A stretch of DNA of 8,293 nucleotides, from NCBI GenBank assembly GCA_011775825.1, contig JAABYK010000060.1, positions 14,014 through 22,306 on the forward strand. The letters are read 5' to 3'. This DNA is from Candidatus Zhuqueibacterota bacterium (GTDB taxonomy: Bacteria; Zhuqueibacterota; Zhuqueibacteria; Oceanimicrobiales; Oceanimicrobiaceae). The number at the start of each line of letters is the position of its first letter. The first letter of the stretch is position 1. Below are positions 1-5,353 of this stretch, in pieces. A model generated the notes under the pieces. The model ran no database searches. It was not told where the DNA came from and worked only from the letters and a program-made list of their open reading frames with translations. A program made the translations under genes and the position numbers.

Positions 1-908
1 AATCGAATGTCGCCTGCCTTTTTCATCAGCTTGTCCAAAAACTCGTCCATCACAGACTCGTGCACATACAATCTCTCGACTGAAAGACACGTTTGTCCGG
101 CATTCGAGAACGCACCCCAGATTGCTGCATTTGCCGCCCGTTCCAAATTGGCGTCTTGCAAAACAATCATCGGATCGCTGCCACCCAATTCCAAATTAAC
201 GGGCACCAGATTTTCGGCCGCTGCCCTGTAAATGCGTCTGCCAACTTCCGTGCTTCCGGTGAAGTAAATCTTGTCCACCTCGGCCGTGACCAGAGCGTGG
301 CCAACATCTGCTAACCCTGTAACGATCTCCACCACGCCTTTTGGCAAAAAGGCGCGATCAAAAATTTCACGCACTTTCAGACCTGTTAGCGTCGTATGCT
401 CCGAGGGCTTGTGGATGACGGCATTGCCTGCAAGGATTGCGGGGATCACATGCTGCATCACCAGGAGAAAGGGAAAGTTCCAGGCAGATATCACCCCAAT
501 AACTCCCAGAGGTTCGTAAGTCACAAACCCTTTTCGGAGTCTGAACAAGGGATTGGTGGGAGCGATCTTCTTATCCTTTAACAGCCTCGGGATGTTCTTT
601 AGATAGTATTTGAAACTGTCCAATACGGGCAGTATCTCACAAGAATAGGCCTCCGCAAGGGGTTTTCCGGTCTCTTCTGAAATGGTGTGTGCAATTTCAT
701 CTTGAGCGAGATAAAACTGCCGGTAAGCTTTTTTTCCAAGCTCGAGACGCGTTCTCAGGCGAAGCGTCGACCAGTGTTCGAAGGCAACGCGGACTTTCTG
801 AATAATTTCGGGGATGTCATCCGGATGGCAAGCAGTGAATCGGTCAATTGGTTTTTGGGTTGCAGGATTAATCGACAGCAGTGCATCTGATTCTATTCTC
901 AAGGCCAT
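1..908 (-). CDS. NAD(P)-dependent aldehyde dehydrogenase, succinate-semialdehyde dehydrogenase-like (C-terminus cut by window edge)
   Basis: Oxidises an aldehyde to the carboxylic acid with NAD(P)+, in the cytoplasm. I translated 302 residues from the ATG at 908 without interruption; full-length family members have roughly 450-530, so the C-terminal third lies off the left edge. Visible family signatures: SAWNFPF at 141-147 (cofactor-binding Asn), HKPSEHT at 167-172 onward (cofactor-binding Lys), FTGSTEVG at 216-223 (Rossmann glycine motif), LELGGSDP at 239-246 (general-base Glu240) and NAGQTC at 269-274 with catalytic Cys274. The ELGGSDPMIVL and AGQTCLSVER wording resembles the GabD2-type succinate-semialdehyde dehydrogenases, but substrate cannot be read from sequence, so no symbol is given. 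The start has only a distant AGGA about 12 nt upstream; an in-frame TAA lies above it with no other ATG between. The YggX-like gene ends 31 bp upstream on the same strand, so the two are probably cotranscribed. Confidence 0.93.
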   Translation of the reverse strand, partial: MALRIESDALLSINPATQKPIDRFTACHPDDIPEIIQKVRVAFEHWSTLRLRTRLELGKKAYRQFYLAQDEIAHTISEETGKPLAEAYSCEILPVLDSFKYYLKNIPRLLKDKKIAPTNPLFRLRKGFVTYEPLGVIGVISAWNFPFLLVMQHVIPAILAGNAVIHKPSEHTTLTGLKVREIFDRAFLPKGVVEIVTGLADVGHALVTAEVDKIYFTGSTEVGRRIYRAAAENLVPVNLELGGSDPMIVLQDANLERAANAAIWGAFSNAGQTCLSVERLYVHESVMDEFLDKLMKKAGDIR

Positions 909-939
909 GAATTTGGAATTTCCTGTTTTTTGATTCCCA

Positions 940-1170
940 TCATTTTAGATTCAGAAATTTCACCATTTCTTCATCCAGGTATTTGCTGTGTTCATCATTC
1001 AACGGGTCCAACCGGTATTCGTTCATGAACATAAGTTGCTGGCCCATCCATTCATCCCAACAGTCGTTGCAAGTGTGTTCCAAAATTCTCTTTCCCAATT
1101 CATTTCTAAAGGGAGCCTCGTCCAATCCTTCCTTCTCATTGCCGCATCGCAAACACGTGACCTTTGCCAT
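940..1170 (-). CDS. YggX-like (Fe(2+)-trafficking-type) small protein with two CxxC pairs
   Basis: A 76-residue cytoplasmic protein. Residues 24-73 match the E. coli YggX pattern as I know it: ELGKRI (24-29), two tryptophans (38, 41), then Q, M, NE, L, N-EH, L, EMV-FL in the same order and spacing. YggX is linked to iron handling and protection of Fe-S clusters from oxidation. Unlike E. coli YggX, this version has CxxC at 6-9 and a second CxxC at 34-37, which would make a four-cysteine metal site; binding of zinc or iron is an inference. The start is supported by GGAGG about 9 nt upstream of the ATG. It precedes the aldehyde dehydrogenase by 31 bp. The family call is fairly safe; the exact function is not. 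Confidence 0.85.
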   Translation of the reverse strand: MAKVTCLRCGNEKEGLDEAPFRNELGKRILEHTCNDCWDEWMGQQLMFMNEYRLDPLNDEHSKYLDEEMVKFLNLK

Positions 1171-1185
1171 ACTTTTCCTCCAAAT

Positions 1186-1200
1186 TAATCCTTAGGATTA
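1186..1200. promoter_or_regulatory. Perfect 7+1+7 inverted repeat upstream of the YggX-like gene (possible operator)
   Basis: The sequence taatcct-t-aggatta is a perfect inverted repeat with a one-base centre. It lies immediately upstream of the GGAGG ribosome binding site of the YggX-like gene, where a repressor could block transcription or initiation. No matching promoter hexamers are convincing next to it and no second copy was seen in the window, so operator function is only a suggestion. Confidence 0.3.
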
Positions 1201-1204
1201 CCAT

Positions 1205-1236
1205 GTCTGAACGAAACCAGCTCATTTCAGTCATTC
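1205..1236 (+). repeat. Decayed half-copy of the 125 bp palindromic element
   Basis: These 32 bases align without gaps to the outer 32 bases of the copy at 4097-4224 read on its minus strand, with about 23 matches. The matches are concentrated in the terminal CTGAACGAAA and the inner GTCATTC. Nothing further inward aligns, so it looks like a truncated relic lying 39 bp from the intact copy at 1275-1400 and in the same orientation. Confidence 0.35.
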
Positions 1237-1274
1237 ACGCATAGCAAGAGACGCGAATTGCCTGTATAAGTAGT

Positions 1275-1400
1275 GAACGAAAACGATCTAATGCTGTCAT
1301 TCCCAAGATCTTTTCTTCGGGAATCTCCTGCCTAATTCCGGGAGATTCCGGCACAAAACAATACCGGAAATGATGTACACTAACGAGTTTTCGTTCAGCC
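1275..1400 (+). repeat. MITE/REP-like palindromic element, copy 1
   Basis: The outer GAACGAAAAC (1275-1284) is repeated in inverted form as GTTTTCGTTC (1387-1396), followed by AGCC. Inside is a second inverted repeat, GGAATCTCC (1320-1328) and GGAGATTCC (1341-1349). The element matches the one at 4097-4224 in opposite orientation over its whole length, about three quarters of positions by hand alignment, with only the central few tens of bases diverged. It carries no reading frame of its own. It starts 10 bp after the stop codon of the deacetylase gene, so the deacetylase mRNA would end in this folded sequence. A non-autonomous mobile element (MITE) is the best label; no transposase is present in the window to name a parent. 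Confidence 0.75.
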
Positions 1401-1409
1401 CTTCACTAA

Positions 1410-2780
1410 TTATTGTAACAATTCAGACACGGAAACTAATTCATAACCTTTCTCATTTAGCCCATTAATCATTTTGGGGAGTTTCTTGTGTGGGAGGTCC
1501 TTATCACGCAACGTGCCTAAATGCATAATCACGATCGCGCCGTTGGCTTCAAAATCCGAGCCATTCCCAAAATTAAGCACCTTCTCTACGATTTCATCGG
1601 AGTTATAGTACGCTGATGACGTCGTGTCCGCTACCCAGTCCATCGTATCCATGTGATTGTCCCAGCCATCTCCCACAGTCCAACCAATATGTCGGTAACC
1701 GAGTTCCGCAGCCCACTCACGAATTTCGAGATTGTGTTCCCCGAATGGGGCGCGCCAAAACGGCGCCATCTTCGTACCCGTGCACGCCACAAAAGCATCG
1801 ACAGTATCATTCAGCTCTTTCTGCAAGAACTGACGTGTGACCGTTTCTCTCGTCAGGTGTTCTCCATTTTCAACAAATGTCGTCAGATGCGGATGACTCC
1901 AGGTGTGATTGCCGATTTCGTGGCCTTCTTCCACCATTCTCCGAACCATGTCGGGATGGTTTTGAATAAACAACCCGGTTAAGAATAGGGTGCATTTTAC
2001 GTTGCTTTCTTTTAAAATGTCCAGAATCTCTGCGCTCGCATTGGCCATGTAACCGCCATCAAAGGTAATCGCGATTTTGGGCTCGGTGCGATCACCTCGG
2101 TTCACGTTTCTGGAAAGAAAGTTCACAGTTGGGTTGTTGTATTCAAAGTCTATCTTTTCCAGTGCTGTCAGGCTGCCATCCGCCGTCATGGCTTTTACCG
2201 TGAGCGTGTTGTTACCACGCTTCACAGGAACCTCCGTGAATTGAAATTTACCTTTTCGCGGCAACGTGACCGCCTCAAACTGATCGTTGATCAGCAAACT
2301 GATAATCTGATTGTCCTCCGCCTCGCCCTCAATATTTATCCGATTGGTTAACACCATGGCTCCATTTGCTGGGTTCGAGACAGAAATATGACCGTCATTT
2401 GATGACGTTTCATTTCGAGGGGACGAACTGCTGTCGACCTTCTGTTCAAGAGTCTCGAATCGCTGCTTCAAATCCCGCAGCATCCAAATGGTGACACCGA
2501 GCGCAATTAGCAGCAGGACATTCAGGACAAAGCTCGGAGTGAGGTTGCTTCTAAATGCCTGGAAAAATTTAGCCAAATATAGTCTAAGTCTGATGGATTT
2601 CTCATGGTCGCTGACAGAGGATTGATCCGGATTCTCGCGATGGAATTTCTTGTAACATTTAAGACCGCAAAAATAGTGGTGGCTTGCCAGTATTTGGCAA
2701 TCCGGACAGATGGAATTTTGGCAGTAGTAGCATCTGCGCTTTGCGGGAACGTTTGGGTGATTCTTACAAAAATCTGCCAT
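1410..2780 (-). CDS. Membrane-anchored polysaccharide deacetylase (NodB domain) with N-terminal B-box-like zinc finger
   Basis: 456 residues. Order of parts: Cys/His-rich finger at 5-42 (C5, H8, C17, C20, C25, C28, C38, C42, B-box-like spacing), one transmembrane helix at about 82-102, a short coiled-coil stretch at 105-115, a Ser/Asn-rich linker, an Ig-like beta domain at about 131-215 and a NodB domain at 236-455. NodB enzymes remove acetyl groups from N-acetylated sugars such as peptidoglycan or exopolysaccharide. Visible motifs: TFDGG at 239-243 (Asp241 as base), HTWSH at 292-296 (two metal His), RAPF at 343-346 and IMHLG at 418-422. The second Asp of the usual TFDD is Gly242, recalling PdaA-type enzymes that have TFDNG. 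The finger should be cytoplasmic and the deacetylase outside. I chose the ATG at 2780; a GTG five codons upstream is possible, and neither has a strong ribosome binding site. Confidence 0.9.
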   Translation of the reverse strand: MADFCKNHPNVPAKRRCYYCQNSICPDCQILASHHYFCGLKCYKKFHRENPDQSSVSDHEKSIRLRLYLAKFFQAFRSNLTPSFVLNVLLLIALGVTIWMLRDLKQRFETLEQKVDSSSSPRNETSSNDGHISVSNPANGAMVLTNRINIEGEAEDNQIISLLINDQFEAVTLPRKGKFQFTEVPVKRGNNTLTVKAMTADGSLTALEKIDFEYNNPTVNFLSRNVNRGDRTEPKIAITFDGGYMANASAEILDILKESNVKCTLFLTGLFIQNHPDMVRRMVEEGHEIGNHTWSHPHLTTFVENGEHLTRETVTRQFLQKELNDTVDAFVACTGTKMAPFWRAPFGEHNLEIREWAAELGYRHIGWTVGDGWDNHMDTMDWVADTTSSAYYNSDEIVEKVLNFGNGSDFEANGAIVIMHLGTLRDKDLPHKKLPKMINGLNEKGYELVSVSELLQ

Positions 2781-2813
2781 AGTGTTTAAAAGCACTTTTG
2801 TTTTTTGGAAAGT

Positions 2814-2842
2814 AGTTTAAAGCAAATCGCTCAAAAGATCAA
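2814..2842 (-). promoter_or_regulatory. Candidate sigma-70-type promoter for the deacetylase gene
   Basis: On the minus strand TTGATC (2837-2842, 4 of 6 to TTGACA) is followed after 17 bases by TAAACT (2814-2819, 4 of 6 to TATAAT). Initiation would be about 26 nt before the ATG at 2780. Spacing is ideal but both hexamers are imperfect. Confidence 0.3.
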
Positions 2843-3098
2843 GAAAAATCAATGAAATTCTCGGTACGAGCCCATGCCGCATCTGCTCTCCCCGGTTTAC
2901 TTAAAGCATAAGTCCATTCCAAAAAATAAGCTTGACTCAGCGTGAGACAGTGTAATGATGCACAACGTCAGTTTTTGCGAATAAAAATATTTTTCGGCAT
3001 ACTACAAAATCCACGAGAGAATCTTCCGGTCAGTTTAATTTCTGATTTTTTGTCAGTTAGACAGGCAGGATTAGATGATTGGAAGGGCTTCAGAAAAG

Positions 3099-3114
3099 TG
3101 GCACAATAGTTGTA
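3099..3114 (+). promoter_or_regulatory. Candidate sigma-54 (RpoN) promoter
   Basis: The sequence reads TGGCAC-N5-TTGTA against the sigma-54 consensus TGGCAC-N5-TTGCW. The -24 GG (3100-3101) and the spacing are exact; the -12 GC is GT here, the one deviation. Initiation would fall near 3125. It points rightward, opposite to every gene in the window, and a strong terminator lies about 110 nt downstream. Confidence 0.4.
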
Positions 3115-3124
3115 AAATGATCGA

Positions 3125-3235
3125 CAAACATTTGAGAGACAAACGCTTGCATCTTTTGTTTTTAAATTAGAATTTTCTCCATCCACCCCTCCTTTCCCTA
3201 AACGGCGGAGCATTGTCTCCGCCGTTTGGTTTTTT
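3125..3235 (+). ncRNA. Candidate small RNA ending in an intrinsic terminator
   Basis: About 110 nt run from the expected start of the sigma-54-like promoter to a strong plus-strand terminator. No plus-strand protein gene with a credible start lies in this stretch or in the bases before it, so the terminator has no other obvious client. Just before the hairpin is a pyrimidine-rich segment containing CCACCCCTCC (3184-3193), complementary to Shine-Dalgarno cores such as GGAGG. The unit faces the 3' end of the toast-rack cluster and overlaps the last two bases of its stop codon. It was identified from promoter and terminator alone; its length and existence are inferences. Confidence 0.38.
3200..3235 (+). 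terminator. Rho-independent terminator (plus strand)
   Basis: AAACGGCGGAG (3200-3210) and CTCCGCCGTTT (3217-3227) form a perfect 11 bp stem with a 6-base loop, followed by GG and six Ts (3230-3235). On the minus strand the stem follows the stop codon of the last toast-rack gene directly but has no T-run after it. It is therefore a true intrinsic terminator only for plus-strand transcripts, though it may protect the 3' end of the minus-strand mRNA. Confidence 0.8.
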
Positions 3236-4022
3236 ACCGCTCCCGAATTCTAATGCCACCGTTAGTAGTATGCAACTCGATTCTGCCGCCACCCCCGTTA
3301 ATGGCCCCCTTTAGCCTCTTCTTGCTAATCTCGCCACGAACTTCAATCGGGAAGTCCGTTTTGATACCGCCGTTTGTGGTTCTCGCATCCACATAAGCCC
3401 GGAAGTTCTCAGGAAAATAAACGGTGATGCCCCCATTCGTGGTCTTGAAGTACATGTCTTCATCTTCGTCAAACTCAAGCAATTCAACTTCGATCCCACC
3501 GTTGGTTGTTTTTGCTCGAATCGACCCCTTGGATTCTTGGATTTCGATGCGACCGTTTGTGGATCTGACTTCCATCTTGCCGGTCACTTCTGAAACTTCG
3601 ACCGGTCCATTAACCGTTGAAATATCAAGGCTTACCTCACTTGGTACCTTCAGACGATATTGCACACTGACGCTGACATTGTCGCCAAAAAACGAATCCA
3701 AGAATCCGCGTCGTCGTTTTGGAATTTTTGTATCGATTTCGATGTAATCGTTTTTGTGGCGAATATCGATTTTGAGTTCTTCCATGACCTCCTCGGCCAA
3801 ACGCCGGTCGCGTGCTTTCACCCGTTTCTCAGCTTCAATACGCACCTCATTTCTGTCCCATGATTCCACTGTAATGCTGCCATTGGTGTTTGAAAGGAGC
3901 AAGGTTCCGCCTTTGTCAAGCCGATAAGTTTCATCAAAATGCTCTCTTAACGTCCCCGCACTCAGGGTTGAGAATACAGCTACGCATATCAGCGACGCAA
4001 TCGTGAAAACGTGTTTTCGCAT
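3234..4022 (-). CDS. Secreted DUF4097-type beta-strand-repeat protein with TNGG turns
   Basis: 262 residues of unknown function. A signal peptide covers about 1-22 (MRKHVF, a hydrophobic stretch, cleavage likely after LSA). The rest is built of short beta strands joined at recurring turns: SNTNGSI (44-50), STVNGPV (135-141), STNGRI (154-159) and TTNGGI at 172-177, 194-199, 215-220 and 252-257. This is the pattern of the DUF4097 / putative-adhesin 'toast-rack' families, which are thought to form a beta-helical ladder. Residues 66-83 (KRV, RD, AEE, MEEL) match the neighbour at 4255-5238 at identical positions, so the two are paralogues. The start has GGAGG 9 nt upstream. The protein should act in the periplasm or on the outer membrane. 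It is last of the three such genes and is separated from its paralogue by an inserted palindromic element. Confidence 0.88.
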   Translation of the reverse strand: MRKHVFTIASLICVAVFSTLSAGTLREHFDETYRLDKGGTLLLSNTNGSITVESWDRNEVRIEAEKRVKARDRRLAEEVMEELKIDIRHKNDYIEIDTKIPKRRRGFLDSFFGDNVSVSVQYRLKVPSEVSLDISTVNGPVEVSEVTGKMEVRSTNGRIEIQESKGSIRAKTTNGGIEVELLEFDEDEDMYFKTTNGGITVYFPENFRAYVDARTTNGGIKTDFPIEVRGEISKKRLKGAINGGGGRIELHTTNGGIRIRER

Positions 4023-4096
4023 TAAGGTGTCCTCCTACAATAACATTCAAATCTAGGTCCAGAAAAATTTGTTAATATCCTCGCAGCATTAGTAGT

Positions 4097-4224
4097 GGCT
4101 GAACGAAAACTCGTTTGTGCACGTCATTCCGTCCCGACGCGTCGGGTCGGAATCTCCCAGAATTAGGCAGGAAATTCCCGAATAAAAGATACGAATGACA
4201 GCAACAGCCCGTTTTCGTTCAGCC
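4097..4224 (-). repeat. MITE/REP-like palindromic element, copy 2
   Basis: Terminal inverted repeats GGCTGAACGAAAAC (4097-4110) and its exact complement GTTTTCGTTCAGCC (4211-4224) flank a folded interior. An inner pair lies at 4149-4157 and 4170-4178. A G+C-rich perfect palindrome, cccgacgcgtcggg (4133-4146), occupies the region where copy 1 (1275-1400) differs. Orientation is opposite to copy 1. It lies in the 232 bp gap between two paralogous toast-rack genes, so a readthrough mRNA would carry it as a large hairpin. Confidence 0.78.
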
Positions 4225-4254
4225 ATTTATTGGCCTACTCACTCCGGTATGCGG

Positions 4255-5238
4255 CTATTTCTTCTCGAGAATAATGTCCGCATCTTCTGTAAAGATATCA
4301 ATGCTGACAAGGCCCTCACCCAATGACTCATCCACCCTTTCGCCGCGGTTCCGGCTTTTGATTGAGAGAGGAAAATCGGAACGAATTCGTCCATCGGAGG
4401 CATCGAGTCGAAACCGTGCATCGATGTTTTCCGGTAGGATCAGATTGATATCTCCCTCGTCCGTCCTAATCTTGCAACGTCCCCCAGCAAGAAACTCCAA
4501 CTCAGCTTCGATGTCGGCTTCGTCCGTTCTCAACTCGCAACGCTTCACTTTTAAATTGTTGATAATAAAATCGCCTTCATCGCTCTTTAAATCCACTTCT
4601 TCAAATTTGCAGTCCACCACGCGTATTGTGCCTTCATCAACCTGAAGGAAGAGAACGGAATCATTGCCTCTAATATTTTTGCATAGTAGCTCGCCCTCGT
4701 CTAACCCAACGTCGACTTCTACGGAGCTTAGCGTATTCAACATGATCTCGCCTTCGTCGACCTTCAGTCTCAGCCTTCCGCTGAGGTTGGAGATTTCCAC
4801 ATCGCCTTCGTCGTTTTCGACTCTCAAGTCGAGTTCATTGGGCACGTTGAGTTCATAATCGATTTCATAACCAGCCCGATGCTCCCACCGGTCCGGATCA
4901 AAGAGCTCCCAAAAATCCGATCTCCTGTGGCGGCCCAAATCTACCTCCCGAATAAAGAGACGATTCTCACGATGGTCGATCTCTACCTCCAATTCCTCCA
5001 TGATTTCCTCGGCGCGTCGTTTATCGCGCTCCCACACTCGCTTTGTAATTTTGACATATGCTTCGTCTTTATCCCAACCCTTGATAAGCACCTGTCCATC
5101 ATCTCCGATCACCGTCACACGGGCACCGGGCTTCAACTTAAACGTGTGCTCTTCGACTTTTGAGATTTTGCCCCCAAAACCTGACTGGGCAAACAGAAGT
5201 TGGCACACAGCGAGAATTGGTAGTAACTTGAATTTCAT
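4255..5238 (-). CDS. Secreted DUF4097-like beta-strand-repeat protein with acidic DEG(D/E) turns
   Basis: 327 residues, function unknown. The signal peptide covers about 1-19 (MKFK, hydrophobic stretch, likely cleavage near FAQ). A conserved block at 55-83 (GWDKDE, KRV, RD, AEE, MEEL) aligns position for position with the protein at 3234-4022. From 143 on, the chain is a ladder of rungs 18-21 residues long, each beginning at an acidic turn: DEGD 143, DEGE 161, DEGE 180, DEGT 201, DEGD 220, DEAD 239, DEGD 260 and a weaker SDGR at 281. Four cysteines (186, 210, 234, 255) fall in successive rungs. The stacked acidic turns could line up as one charged edge, possibly a cation-binding face; that is inference. 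The start is backed by GAGGAGAGAGG just upstream. It lies 115 bp after the GE-turn protein and is probably cotranscribed with it. Confidence 0.85.
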   Translation of the reverse strand: MKFKLLPILAVCQLLFAQSGFGGKISKVEEHTFKLKPGARVTVIGDDGQVLIKGWDKDEAYVKITKRVWERDKRRAEEIMEELEVEIDHRENRLFIREVDLGRHRRSDFWELFDPDRWEHRAGYEIDYELNVPNELDLRVENDEGDVEISNLSGRLRLKVDEGEIMLNTLSSVEVDVGLDEGELLCKNIRGNDSVLFLQVDEGTIRVVDCKFEEVDLKSDEGDFIINNLKVKRCELRTDEADIEAELEFLAGGRCKIRTDEGDINLILPENIDARFRLDASDGRIRSDFPLSIKSRNRGERVDESLGEGLVSIDIFTEDADIILEKK

Positions 5239-5353
5239 GGCCTCTCTCCTCTGTTTTGACTGACTGATAAATGAGCTGCTCGTAACAAAGCAACTCCCTT
5301 TAGTTCCCCCCTTAGCAAGCTGAGTAAAAAAGGAGATCGTAAATCATCCAATT

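Larger units (their letters stand above)
2781..3233. other. 453 bp intergenic region between the deacetylase and the toast-rack cluster
   Basis: The minus strand has no credible gene here. Beyond the deacetylase promoter (2814-2842) and the plus-strand RNA unit (3099-3235), it holds an A/T-rich palindrome, aaaaatattttt at 2983-2994, and a weak plus-strand sigma-70-like pair, TTGACT (2932-2937) and AATGAT (2954-2959) with 16 bp spacing. The rest shows nothing I can name. Confidence 0.5.

Noticed and set aside
2781..2795. GTG start five codons upstream for the deacetylase
   Set aside because: No ribosome binding site precedes it, and the zinc-finger motif begins naturally just after the ATG at 2780. 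It cannot be fully excluded.
2968..3213. Minus-strand open frame of 81 codons in the gap before the toast-rack cluster
   Set aside because: Its ATG lies in the loop of the 3200-3227 hairpin, its composition is unlike a known protein, and the region is better explained by a promoter and terminator on the other strand.
1275..4224. Repeats as a CRISPR array or as attachment sites of an integrated element
   Set aside because: There are only two full copies, ~2.8 kb apart and inverted relative to each other, with normal chromosomal genes between and no integrase or cas gene.
5200..5238. Possible lipobox (LAVC) in the DEG-turn protein, which would make it a lipoprotein
   Set aside because: Val at the -1 position is not accepted by signal peptidase II, where Gly, Ala or Ser is needed, so an ordinary signal peptide is more likely.
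5281..5330. Hairpin-like cttagc-aa-gctgag in the gap between two toast-rack genes, as a terminator
   Set aside because: The loop would be only two bases, one pair is a wobble, and the poly-T on the minus strand comes before the stem, not after it.
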